Assembly (NCBI GenBank): GCA_031553675.1
Contig: JAVBLF010000097.1
Location: 1-34,167, forward strand
DNA from: JAVBLF01 sp031553675
Lineage (GTDB): Bacteria; Bacillota; Clostridia; Christensenellales; CALWSW01
Direction of reading: 5' to 3'
Length of the DNA stretch: 34,167 bases
In this document: positions 15,315 to 22,755 of the stretch, in pieces
Layout of the letters: the number at the start of each line of letters is the position of its first letter
How positions within the stretch are numbered: the first letter of the stretch is position 1
The notes under the pieces: generated by a model
The model's database searches: none
Told to the model about the DNA's origin: nothing
Seen by the model: only the letters and a program-made list of their open reading frames with translations
Made by a program: the position numbers and the translations under genes

Positions 15315-16628
15315 TTACGAGATCGCGTTTTCGTAGCGATCGCGCTTGTCGATCACACGCTGGGCCTTGCCCTCGCTGCGGGCGATCGACTTGGGCGCGA
15401 CCAGCTTGACGCCGACCGAGATGCCCAGGGTCGACGCGATGGCGCTTTGGATGCGGGCTTGCTGGGCTTCGATGTGGCGGACGGCGTCGGAGAACATGTC
15501 TTCCACCATCTCGACGACGACGTCGAGCGTGTCGAGGCCGTGCTTGCGGTCGACGACGAGTTGATAGTGGGGCGCGATGTCGCTGAGCTGGAGCAGCACG
15601 CTCTCGATCTGCGACGGGAAGACGTTGATGCCGCGGATGATCAGCATGTCGTCGGCGCGGCCGGAGGGCTTGCTCATCTTGATCAAGGTGCGGCCGCATG
15701 CGCAGGGGCTTCGATCGAGCTTAGCGATGTCGCGCGTGCGGTAGCGCAGAAGCGGCATGGCCTGCTTCGTCAGGCAGGTGAAGACCAGCTCGCCGTATTG
15801 GCCGTCGGGCAGCACTTCGCCGGTGTCGGGATCGACGATCTCAGGGATGAAGTGGTCTTCGTTGACGTGGAGGCCGCTCTGGGTTTCGCACTCGAATGAG
15901 ACGCCCGGGCCGATGATCTCGGACAGGCCGTAGATGTCGTGCGCCTTGATGCCGAGGCGGGATTCGATCTCGCTGCGCATGTGTTCGGTCCAGGGCTCAG
16001 CGCCGAAGCAACCGGCGCGCAGAGCCAGATCGCTGCGCTGTATGCCCATTTCCTCGATGACCTCGGCGAGGTAGAGCATATAGGACGGCGTGCAGCAGAT
16101 CATCGTCGTTTTGAAATCAACCATGAGCTGGACCTGGAGCTTTGTGTTGCCGACCGACGACGGCACCGCCGTCGCGCCGAGGCGTTCCGCGCCGTAGTGT
16201 GCGCCCAGGCCACCCGTGAACAGGCCGTAGCCATAGGCGACCTGAACGATGTCGCGGCTGTGGCCGCCTGCGCCCGCCAGGGTGCGCGCCATGACTTCCG
16301 ACCAGACGCCGATGTCGTCGGCCGTGTAAGCGACGACGGTGCGCTTGCCCGTAGTGCCCGAGCTGGCGTGCAGGCGCACGACGTCGTCCTGCGGGACGGC
16401 GATCATGCCGTAAGGGTAGTTGTCGCGCAGGTCTTCCTTGTATGTGAAGGGAAGGCGCGACAGGTCTTCGATGCCCTTGATGTCGCCAACCTCAATTTGG
16501 GCTTCATGCAGGCGCTTTCGGTAAAGGGGAACGCTGTCGATCCGCCGCAGCATGTCGCGCAGGCGCGCCGATTGCATGGCCTGCATCTGGTCCCGCGACA
16601 TGGTCTCGACCTGCCAATTGTACATCAT
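15315..16628 (-). CDS. paaK: Phenylacetate/arylacetate-CoA ligase, PaaK family
   Basis: A 437-residue adenylate-forming enzyme that activates phenylacetate or related aryl acids to CoA thioesters with ATP. The phosphate-binding loop is ASSGTTGKRT, preceded by VRLH. GLSEIIGPGVSFECE holds the A5-type motif, and the hinge region reads RYRTRDIAKL. The C-terminal portion with ADDMLIIRGINVFPSQIES matches PaaK. Three consecutive ATG codons (16631, 16628, 16625) follow AGGAGG; 16628 gives the best 8-nt spacing. Enzymes of this type often work in anaerobic aromatic amino acid degradation, converting indolepyruvate-derived acids with ATP formation. No ior genes are visible here, so the substrate is uncertain. 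Confidence 0.87.
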   Translation of the reverse strand: MMYNWQVETMSRDQMQAMQSARLRDMLRRIDSVPLYRKRLHEAQIEVGDIKGIEDLSRLPFTYKEDLRDNYPYGMIAVPQDDVVRLHASSGTTGKRTVVAYTADDIGVWSEVMARTLAGAGGHSRDIVQVAYGYGLFTGGLGAHYGAERLGATAVPSSVGNTKLQVQLMVDFKTTMICCTPSYMLYLAEVIEEMGIQRSDLALRAGCFGAEPWTEHMRSEIESRLGIKAHDIYGLSEIIGPGVSFECETQSGLHVNEDHFIPEIVDPDTGEVLPDGQYGELVFTCLTKQAMPLLRYRTRDIAKLDRSPCACGRTLIKMSKPSGRADDMLIIRGINVFPSQIESVLLQLSDIAPHYQLVVDRKHGLDTLDVVVEMVEDMFSDAVRHIEAQQARIQSAIASTLGISVGVKLVAPKSIARSEGKAQRVIDKRDRYENAIS

Positions 16629-16653
16629 CATTGTATCCTCCTGCAAAATGAAA

Positions 16654-16681
16654 ATGACTCCGGAGCGTGCTCCGGAGTCAT
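16654..16681 (-). terminator. Terminator-like hairpin in the paaK leader, possible attenuator
   Basis: ATGACTCCGGAGC and GCTCCGGAGTCAT form perfect 13-bp arms around a 2-nt centre (in practice 12 bp with a tetraloop). On the minus strand it is followed by TTTTCATTTTG, and the paaK ribosome site begins 12 nt later. A terminator placed upstream of a gene, after a promoter and a short ORF, suggests attenuation. An upstream CATCGG could pair with the CCGATG that overlaps the 5' arm. Confidence 0.6.
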
Positions 16682-16707
16682 CGGGTTCCCTATGGGTGTT
16701 GCCGATG

Positions 16708-16800
16708 TCATGCCTCCCGCCGCGCGCTCGCCAAAAGACCGCTGGTAAAGCGGCTAAACGAATAGGCAAAGAGGCGGCTCTTACGTCGGCGCATCGTCAT
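16708..16800 (-). CDS. Putative leader peptide upstream of paaK
   Basis: A 30-codon ORF with its own ribosome site (AAGGA, 4 nt before ATG 16800 and 10 nt before the second ATG at 16794). The start lies about 20 nt after a strong predicted promoter. The peptide is basic at the N-terminus and includes LFAYSFSRF, with three Phe and one Tyr within eight codons, then TSGLLASARREA. It ends about 27 nt before a terminator-like hairpin. An aromatic-codon leader before an arylacetate ligase would fit ribosome-mediated attenuation, though the codons are not one uninterrupted run. It could instead be a small basic protein. I do not recognise it. Confidence 0.45.
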   Translation of the reverse strand: MTMRRRKSRLFAYSFSRFTSGLLASARREA

Positions 16801-16825
16801 CGTATCCTTCCGTGATTATCATTAT

Positions 16826-16853
16826 ATTATACGCGCTTTTCGCGAAAATGCAA
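16826..16853 (-). promoter_or_regulatory. Promoter for the leader ORF and paaK
   Basis: On the minus strand TTGCAT (848-853 of the 16,000s) is followed by a 16-bp spacer and a perfect TATAAT (16826-16831). A second overlapping TATAAT lies 5 bp further on. Transcription would begin near 16819. It diverges from the URO-D gene promoter. Confidence 0.72.
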
Positions 16854-16864
16854 GGGGAACGTGA

Positions 16865-16893
16865 TGGAGACGTGAAACGATATATGGTATAAT
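16865..16893 (+). promoter_or_regulatory. Promoter for the URO-D-family gene
   Basis: TGGAGA (16865-16870), a 17-bp spacer and a perfect TATAAT (16888-16893) with a TGG extended -10. Transcription would start near 16900, leaving a 71-nt leader that ends in an AAAGGAG ribosome site. Confidence 0.65.
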
Positions 16894-16970
16894 GAAGTGT
16901 CGTCTCTGTTTTCTTTGCTGTGAACTTGTGGGAGTTCGCAGGGTGCCAATGATGCGAAAGGAGAGAAGTC

Positions 16971-18212
16971 ATGTCTGCCAATGCTGAACAACGCTTTTTG
17001 GAGAAAAGCAAACGGCTCGAAGCGGCGTACACACTCCAGGAGGGCGACAGAGTCCCCTTTGCGCCGCTCACCGGCTACTACCCGGCCGGCGCGTATGGAA
17101 TCAGCTACTACGACTTGATGACCGACCCGCGCAACGTCATTCCCGGTATCCGGAAATACATCGAGGACTTCGATCCCGATCTGGCGCTTCCACCGGTCGG
17201 CTATTGCATCCCCGCATGCGAAACGACGGGCGCGACCTTTGTTCGCTGGCCAGGGCCGGAATTCGGCATTCCCAACGACGCTTCATTCCAGGTGCTCGAC
17301 ACGACCTACCTGCACGACGACGAGTATGGGGCGTTCCTCGAAGATCCGACGCACTTTTTGCAAACCGTCATTCTGCCGCGGCGTTTTTCCAAGCTCGCGG
17401 GATTCGCCTCCTTTGACTTCCGCAGCCCGACGGAATTCGGCGCCTTTGACGCCTGCGCCAAGCTCGCCCAGCCCGAAGTCAAAGCGTCGTTGCTTGCCGC
17501 CATTCAGGCGGGCGAACAGATCATCCGAAACAATGAGCGTACGGGCCAAGTGTACGGCGCCATCGTCGAGGCGGGCGTGCCGCTCTACTTCGACGGCATC
17601 GCCATCGCGCCCTACGACATCTTCTCGGACGACTATCGCGGTCTGATCAACACGGTCATGGACATCGTCGAACGTCCGGACGAGCTCGAAGAGGCACTGC
17701 AATATACGACGCGCGTGGGCATCGAAAAGGCGCTCGCCGACGCGAAGGCCGCGCACTCGACGCGCGTCTTCATTCCGCTGCACGCCGGTGTCGACGAATT
17801 CATGAGCCCAGCCAACTACGAACGCTTCTATTGGTCGGGGCTGAAAAAGCTGATCCTCGCGCTGATCGACGAGGGCATGACGCCCGTCGTCTTCTGCGAA
17901 GGCAACTACGACACCCGCCTCGAAGTGATCGCCGACGTCCCCAAGGGCAAAGTGCAGTACATGTTCGAGCGCTGCGACCTCGCCGCGCTGAAAAAGACGA
18001 TCGGCGACGTGAGCTGCTTCTACGGCAACTTCCCGAATGCGCTGCTCATCTCGGGCAGCAAGCAGCAGGTGATCGACCACACGAAAAAGATGCTCGACAT
18101 CTGCGCGCCCGGCGGCGGTTTCATCATGAACTGCGGCATTGCGCTCGACAACGCTAAACCCGAAAACATGGAAGCTTGGCGCGAAACCGTCGAGGTATAC
18201 GGCAAATATTAA
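16971..18212 (+). CDS. Uroporphyrinogen decarboxylase-family (methyltransferase-like) protein
   Basis: A 413-residue cytoplasmic protein of the URO-D superfamily. The fold also serves MtaA/CmuA-type methyltransferases that move methyl groups between corrinoid proteins and thiols or pterins. Segments that point to this family are VPFAPLTGYY near the N-terminus, a central VEAGVPLYFDGIAIAPYD, then FIPLHAGVDEFMSPANYERFYW and the C-terminal APGGGFIMNCGIALDNAKPENMEAW. It is unlikely to be HemE: length is above the usual ~350, the HemE N-terminal RPVWxMRQAGR motif is absent, and no heme genes are near. No corrinoid protein gene is adjacent. The ATG has AAAGGAG 7 nt upstream. Confidence 0.72.
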   Translation: MSANAEQRFLEKSKRLEAAYTLQEGDRVPFAPLTGYYPAGAYGISYYDLMTDPRNVIPGIRKYIEDFDPDLALPPVGYCIPACETTGATFVRWPGPEFGIPNDASFQVLDTTYLHDDEYGAFLEDPTHFLQTVILPRRFSKLAGFASFDFRSPTEFGAFDACAKLAQPEVKASLLAAIQAGEQIIRNNERTGQVYGAIVEAGVPLYFDGIAIAPYDIFSDDYRGLINTVMDIVERPDELEEALQYTTRVGIEKALADAKAAHSTRVFIPLHAGVDEFMSPANYERFYWSGLKKLILALIDEGMTPVVFCEGNYDTRLEVIADVPKGKVQYMFERCDLAALKKTIGDVSCFYGNFPNALLISGSKQQVIDHTKKMLDICAPGGGFIMNCGIALDNAKPENMEAWRETVEVYGKY

Positions 18213-18252
18213 CGCGAATTATGCGTTTACGAACCGCAAAGTTATGCTGCTG

Positions 18253-18460
18253 CGGGCGATGATCAACGCGAATCAAGGGTTGAACTTTCTTCAGGCAAAA
18301 GTGGGATGATCCTTGTGGTACGCGGGCGATTGATAATCGCCCCTACATCCCGTAAACCTTGTTTGTGCGCCTGTTGGGGCGATTATCAATCGCCCGATGC
18401 AGCCGAACGGCCTCGCGATACGTTAGTTTGTAACCCTTGATTCGCATTATCAATCGCCCG
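18253..18460. repeat. Inverted-repeat element with nested GGGCGAT palindromes, MITE/REP-like
   Basis: The ends (18253-18281 and 18432-18460) are 29-nt inverted repeats. They share CGGGCGAT at the outside and GCGAATCAAGGGTT inside, differing over a central 7 nt. Within lie two exact 19-nt inverted copies of a palindrome, GGGCGATTGATAATCGCCC at 18324-18342 and its reverse complement at 18377-18395. No ORF lies inside. The structure resembles a small non-autonomous mobile element or a REP cluster. It occupies most of the 383-base gap between the URO-D-like gene and the zincin. The flanking 18213-18252 and 18461-18478 hold nothing that I recognise. Confidence 0.65.
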
Positions 18461-18478
18461 TTGTAACCAGGCAGCTTC

Positions 18479-18508
18479 TTGACACCTTGTGCTTACAGTT
18501 TGTAGAAC
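18479..18508 (+). promoter_or_regulatory. Possible promoter for the zincin gene
   Basis: A perfect TTGACA (18479-18484) is followed by an 18-bp spacer and TAGAAC (18503-18508). The -10 is imperfect. A transcript from here would start near 18515 and cross the hairpin at 18552 before reaching the gene. Confidence 0.4.
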
Positions 18509-18551
18509 TCGATTGGCATGACTGATTGCGTAACAAAACATACAACGCGCG

Positions 18552-18577
18552 AAAAGGTGGCCGAAAGGCCACTTTTT
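18552..18577. terminator. Hairpin with A/T tracts just upstream of the zincin gene
   Basis: AAAAGGTGGCC pairs with GGCCACTTTTT around a GAAA tetraloop, with one G-T wobble. It looks like a bidirectional terminator for the URO-D-like gene. It lies 18 nt before the next start codon, so it could also act as an attenuator for a promoter at 18479. Confidence 0.65.
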
Positions 18578-18595
18578 CCGCAAACGGGAGGCTTC

Positions 18596-18979
18596 ATGGT
18601 TTCATTTGAAGAGGTGGGCGTCATGCTCGACGAGATCGCGATGGAGCTGCCCGAACCGATCTACAAGGGGCTCAACGGCGGCATCAACCTGCTGCCCCAG
18701 GCCAAGTTCCACCCGGCCGACATGGCAGGGGATCTTTTCGTCTTGGGCGAATACCGCGTCGAAGGGCATCTGGGACGTTACATCGCGATCTATTACGGTT
18801 CCTTTGTCCGGCTGTATGGCAATCTCCCCGAACACGCACAGCGCGATATCCTCCGGCGCCTACTGATCCACGAATTCACCCACCACCTCGAATCCTTGGC
18901 CGGAGAGCGCGATCTCGAATACGAGGACGCCCGCGGGATCGCCATCTACCGACGCCGCCATGCACCACAGGGGGAGTGA
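18596..18979 (+). CDS. Zincin-like metallopeptidase family protein (DUF1025-type)
   Basis: A 127-residue cytoplasmic protein of the small predicted Zn-metallopeptidase family found widely in Bacillota and Actinobacteria. The motif HEFTHH (H92, E93, H96) is the HExxH zinc site, followed by LESLAGERDLEYED. Here E100 or D106-E107 may supply the third ligand, which is inference. The N-terminus with LPEPIYKGLNGGINLLP and the central LGEYRVEGHLGRYIAIYYGS match the family throughout. The biological substrate is not known. The ATG at 18596 has GGGAGG 5 nt upstream; an upstream in-frame extension crosses the hairpin and is not credible. Confidence 0.85.
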   Translation: MVSFEEVGVMLDEIAMELPEPIYKGLNGGINLLPQAKFHPADMAGDLFVLGEYRVEGHLGRYIAIYYGSFVRLYGNLPEHAQRDILRRLLIHEFTHHLESLAGERDLEYEDARGIAIYRRRHAPQGE

Positions 18980-18992
18980 GAAGCGCAAAGCA

Positions 18993-19021
18993 TTGCATTT
19001 CACTGGGCCATCGAATACAAT
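18993..19021 (+). promoter_or_regulatory. Promoter for the M23-like gene
   Basis: TTGCAT (18993-18998), a 17-bp spacer and TACAAT (19016-19021). Transcription would start near 19028, about 56 nt before the gene. Confidence 0.62.
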
Positions 19022-19083
19022 GTTGCTATAGGCGAATCATGGGATAAGCCAAAACATGTCGATGGATACAGGAGGTGGGTGCG

Positions 19084-19836
19084 ATGCATGGATTCGAAAA
19101 GGCTTTGGTACGCCGCCCGATCGCCTGGGCGATCGCCCTGGCTTTGGCGGTCGCTTTGGCCCTGCATGGGGCGGCAAACGCCGCGATCGCCGACTGGACG
19201 ATCCCTTGGGAAGAGGGCATCTACTGCACCGTGGGCGACTACGACATCAATTACCGCCAGCACATGACCTCGAAGGGCGGCAAGGCGATCGACTTTTTGT
19301 ATGGGATTCCGATTCCCCTCTATGCCCCGACCGACGGCACGATCGTCGCCCTCCAGGACTGGCACGATCCGAATGGATACGTCGGCTGTGAGGACGGCTA
19401 CGGCTACGGCAACTTTGTCGCTATCGCGACCGACGACGGCTACGGCCTCATCATGGCGCACTTTTCGAGCATCGATGCCGCGCTTTCCGAGCGCGTTCGC
19501 CAGGGGAATTGGACAGTCAAACGGGGCGAGCGGCTGGGCGACATGGGGAGCTCTGGCAATTCGAGCTGCATCCACCTGCACTTTGAGGTGATCACGGACC
19601 GCCAAACGCTGGGCACGGCCTTCGGCATGCAGGCGGGCGATTTCGTCACAGGCCGGACGATCGACGGCGGGATGCCTCACGTACACGATTACGTCGCCTA
19701 TATGCGCGCGGAACATCAGCCCAAAGGCCATCGCGTCGTCTACATCTGCGCGACCTGCAACCAGAGCGACGGCATCACACACGATACCTGGGCGACGCGC
19801 TCGTCATGCGCCGAATGCAAAAAGCGCGCCAAATGA
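19084..19836 (+). CDS. Exported M23 (LytM-like) protein lacking the first zinc ligand, with C-terminal CxxC pairs
   Basis: A 250-residue protein with an N-terminal signal or anchor helix (residues 12-34, ending AANAA). The LytM domain spans about 60-170: APTDGTIVAL, YGNFVAIA, the catalytic-type H126 in IMAHFSSI, GERLGDMGSSGNSS, and the terminal HLHFEV (H164, H166). The usual HxxxD zinc motif is GKAID here: D70 is kept but residue 66 is Gly; the nearest His is H60. The protein may therefore be an inactive LytM regulator like EnvC, or may use H60. The C-terminus adds CATC (222-225) and CAEC (242-245), resembling a zinc ribbon. The ATG has AGGAGG 8 nt upstream. Confidence 0.75.
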   Translation: MHGFEKALVRRPIAWAIALALAVALALHGAANAAIADWTIPWEEGIYCTVGDYDINYRQHMTSKGGKAIDFLYGIPIPLYAPTDGTIVALQDWHDPNGYVGCEDGYGYGNFVAIATDDGYGLIMAHFSSIDAALSERVRQGNWTVKRGERLGDMGSSGNSSCIHLHFEVITDRQTLGTAFGMQAGDFVTGRTIDGGMPHVHDYVAYMRAEHQPKGHRVVYICATCNQSDGITHDTWATRSSCAECKKRAK

Positions 19837-19905
19837 AGCCTGCGCGGGGAACTCGCCCCAGAGCGTCGTGAGGTTCGGCCACTTTTTCGCGTTCGAGGGC
19901 AAGCT

Positions 19906-19934
19906 TTGCGCGAATGCTTGCTTTGTGGTATAGT
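19906..19934 (+). promoter_or_regulatory. Promoter for polA
   Basis: TTGCGC (19906-19911), a 17-bp spacer and TATAGT (19929-19934) with a TGG extended -10. The predicted start is near 19941. The ~105-nt leader contains two small hairpins, GCACCG/CGGTGC and CCTGCG/CGCAGG, the second close to the ribosome site. Confidence 0.58.
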
Positions 19935-19940
19935 CTATAC
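19928..19940. promoter_or_regulatory. Palindrome over the polA -10 and start site
   Basis: GTATAGTCTATAC is a perfect 13-bp palindrome that covers the -10 hexamer and ends at the base before the predicted start. It is a possible operator. A GATCGC direct repeat follows at 19941 and 19950. No regulator can be named. Confidence 0.35.
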
Positions 19941-20045
19941 GATCGCAAGGATCGCGAGCACCGACACCTTCTTTTTTCGGTGCGAAGATGCAAGTGCAAA
20001 CAAACGGACCTGCGCTTTGTCGCAGGCGACGAGGAGCTGTCCCGT

Positions 20046-22643
20046 GTGAGCCAAAACCGACCCAAAATCGTCGTCATCGATAGCAACAGCCTCATGCACC
20101 GCGCCTACCACGGCCTCCCGCCGATGAACAGCGCGGATGGAACGCCGACGCATGCCGTGTACGGCTTTCTTTCGATGCTGCTCAAAATGCTCGAACAGGA
20201 AAAGCCCGATTATCTGCTGGCGGCGTTCGATACCCACGCGCCCACGCCGCGCCACCTAGCCTACGACGGATACAAAGCCAAACGCATGGCGACGCCCGAT
20301 GACCTCCGCCCCCAATTTCCGCTCGTCAAAGAGGTGCTGCGCGAGATGGGCATCGCCGTCGGCGAAAAAGACGGCTTCGAAGCCGATGACTTTTTGGGCA
20401 TCTTTTCGCGTCGGGGCGAGGCAGCCGGGCTGGAGGTTCGCCTCTTGACCGGCGACAAGGACGCACTCCAACTGGTGGACGAACACACGACTGTCATCCT
20501 GATGCGCAAAGGCATCAGCGAAACCCAAGTCTTCGACGAGGCGGCGATCTGCGAAACCTATGGACTCAGGCCCGATCAAATGGCCGATCTCAAGGGACTC
20601 ATGGGCGACAGCTCTGACAACATTCCGGGCGTGCCGGGCGTCGGAGAAAAGACGGCGCTCAAACTCATGCAGCAGTACGGCAGCATGGACGAGGTGCTCG
20701 CCCATGCCGACGAGGTCAAGGGACCCAAACTGCGCCAAAACCTCACCGAACACGCCGAACTCGCGCGATTGAGCCGCCAACTCGGCACGATCGTCACCGA
20801 TGTCGACGCGCCGATCGCCATCGCGATCGAAGACTGCGCCTTTGACCCGCACACGATGGCCGGCGGGCGCGAGATCATGTTGCGTTTGGGGTTGCGGCAG
20901 ATTGCGAGCCGCCTGCCCGAGGGCGCCCCTGGGTTGCCGAAAGTGCAGGCGGCGCGGGAAGAACAGCGCATGGCTGCGGTTGAGATCACCGAGTCCGACG
21001 CGCTGCAACGTGCGATCGATGCCATGCGTTCGGCGGCGGCGCTCGCCTTTGTATGCGAACCGGCCGATCCGTGCTATACGGTCAGCGACGGCCAAACGCT
21101 CTGGAAAATCGTGTTACGCGTCGACCTCCTCAACCCCGGGCTCGACCGCGACGAAGCCGATCACGCGTTGGCGCAACTCCTGGCCGACGCCTCGATCGAA
21201 AAGCGCCTCTACGACGTCAAAGCCTGGACGCATCGCCTCGATCGCATGGGCTTGGGGCTGCGAAACGCCCGCTTCGACGCCATGTTGGCCGCCTACCTCA
21301 TCCAGCCCAACCGCACCCAGCCGTCACTCGCCCAACTCGTCGAGGAAACGCTCGGCCAGCCCTGCGACGCGGCGGGTCTTTTCGCGCTCTGCGCCGAGCA
21401 AGCCGAGCGCCTAAAACGCGACGACCTCTCGCTCGTCTACGACAAAATCGAGATGCCGCTCGTCCCCGTGCTGTCCGACATGGAACGGACGGGCTTTTTG
21501 ATCGACCGCGCCATGCTCGACCAACTGGGCAGCGAATACGACGCCAGCATCGAAGCGCTGAAAGCGAGCATCTACGCGCTGGCAGGGCGCGAATTCAACA
21601 TCCTGTCGCCCAAACAACTGGGGGAGCTCCTTTTCGAAGAGATGGGGCTGCCCGCGCCGAAAAAGACCAAGACCGGCTATTCGACCGACGCCGCGACGCT
21701 CGAATCGCTTGCGGGCGAAAACCCGATCGTCGACAAAGTGCTCGAATACCGCCAAAATAGCAAGCTCAAGAGTACCTACATCGAGGGCCTCCGAAACGCC
21801 GCCGACGCCCAGGGACGCGTACACACCCAGTTCAAACAGAACGGCACCGCGACCGGACGGCTCTCGTCGATCGAACCGAACTTGCAAAACATTCCCGTTC
21901 GGAGCGCGCTTGGCCGCGAGATTCGACGGGCTTTCATTCCCAGCGAAGGCAACGTGCTGATCGACGCCGACTACTCGCAGATCGAACTGCGCATCCTGGC
22001 GCACCTCGCCCAGGACGAGAGCATGATCGAAGCCTTCCGGCGGGGTTACGACATCCACGCCGCGACCGCCGCCACCGTGGCGGGCGTCGATATCGCCGAC
22101 GTGACGTCCGAAATGCGAAGCGCGGCCAAGGCCACGAACTTCGGCATCGTCTACGGCATCAGCGATTTCGGCCTTGCCAACCAACTGGGCATATCGCGCA
22201 AAGATGCCGCGGCCTATATCCGCGCCTACAACGAAACGTATCCGGGCATTGCGCGCTACATGAAGGACACCGTGGCTGCGGCGCGCGCGGAAGGCTACGT
22301 CCTGACGCTCTTTGGACGGCGCCGTGACCTGCCCGAACTCAAATCGTCCAACTACCACACACGCTCCTTTGGCGAGCGCGTCGCCCGAAACGCGCCCATC
22401 CAGGGCACGGCGGCCGACATCATCAAGCTCGCCATGATCCGCGTGCACGAGGCGCTCGCCGCCGAACGCATGCGCACGAAGCTCATTTTGCAGGTGCACG
22501 ACGAACTCATCCTCGACGCCCCGCCTGACGAACGCGACGCAGCTTCCGCCCTTCTCAAGCGGTGCATGGAGAGCGTGGCGACACTCGACGCTCCCCTTCT
22601 CGCGGAGGTCCACGCCGGCGCGACCTGGTACGAGGCGAAATGA
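20046..22643 (+). CDS. polA: DNA polymerase I, 3'-5' exonuclease domain degenerate
   Basis: An 865-residue enzyme for Okazaki-fragment processing and repair synthesis. The N-terminal 5'-3' exonuclease domain (about 1-300) has FDTHAPTPRH, GFEADDFLG, LTGDKDALQLV and LMGDSSDNIPGVPGVGEKTA. The middle domain lacks the DxE of proofreading motif I (it reads LAFVCEPADP), so 3'-5' exonuclease is predicted inactive, as in Bacillus Pol I. The polymerase domain has motif A with D642 (DYSQIELR), motif B RSAAKATNFGIVYG and motif C HDE at 818-820. GTG 20046 is chosen because GAGGAG lies 9 nt upstream; the frame is open further upstream without a better site. coaE and slt follow. Confidence 0.95.
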   Translation: MSQNRPKIVVIDSNSLMHRAYHGLPPMNSADGTPTHAVYGFLSMLLKMLEQEKPDYLLAAFDTHAPTPRHLAYDGYKAKRMATPDDLRPQFPLVKEVLREMGIAVGEKDGFEADDFLGIFSRRGEAAGLEVRLLTGDKDALQLVDEHTTVILMRKGISETQVFDEAAICETYGLRPDQMADLKGLMGDSSDNIPGVPGVGEKTALKLMQQYGSMDEVLAHADEVKGPKLRQNLTEHAELARLSRQLGTIVTDVDAPIAIAIEDCAFDPHTMAGGREIMLRLGLRQIASRLPEGAPGLPKVQAAREEQRMAAVEITESDALQRAIDAMRSAAALAFVCEPADPCYTVSDGQTLWKIVLRVDLLNPGLDRDEADHALAQLLADASIEKRLYDVKAWTHRLDRMGLGLRNARFDAMLAAYLIQPNRTQPSLAQLVEETLGQPCDAAGLFALCAEQAERLKRDDLSLVYDKIEMPLVPVLSDMERTGFLIDRAMLDQLGSEYDASIEALKASIYALAGREFNILSPKQLGELLFEEMGLPAPKKTKTGYSTDAATLESLAGENPIVDKVLEYRQNSKLKSTYIEGLRNAADAQGRVHTQFKQNGTATGRLSSIEPNLQNIPVRSALGREIRRAFIPSEGNVLIDADYSQIELRILAHLAQDESMIEAFRRGYDIHAATAATVAGVDIADVTSEMRSAAKATNFGIVYGISDFGLANQLGISRKDAAAYIRAYNETYPGIARYMKDTVAAARAEGYVLTLFGRRRDLPELKSSNYHTRSFGERVARNAPIQGTAADIIKLAMIRVHEALAAERMRTKLILQVHDELILDAPPDERDAASALLKRCMESVATLDAPLLAEVHAGATWYEAK

Positions 22644-22755
22644 TGGGGGCGGGCGTCACTGGTATGAATTCCATAAACTGATAGTCGAAAATTCCAAAAG
22701 AAGCGATCTCAACGGGGATGAATGCGATATAATGAACTGACCGCGAGGAGGGCCA

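Noticed and set aside
16654..16860. T-box riboswitch in the paaK leader
   Set aside because: The conserved T-box sequence (AGGGTGGNACCGCG-like) and the specifier stem-loop are absent; a short leader ORF fits better.
18213..18595. A CRISPR array at the GGGCGAT repeats
   Set aside because: The repeats are inverted, unevenly spaced and too few; there are no uniform spacers and no cas genes.
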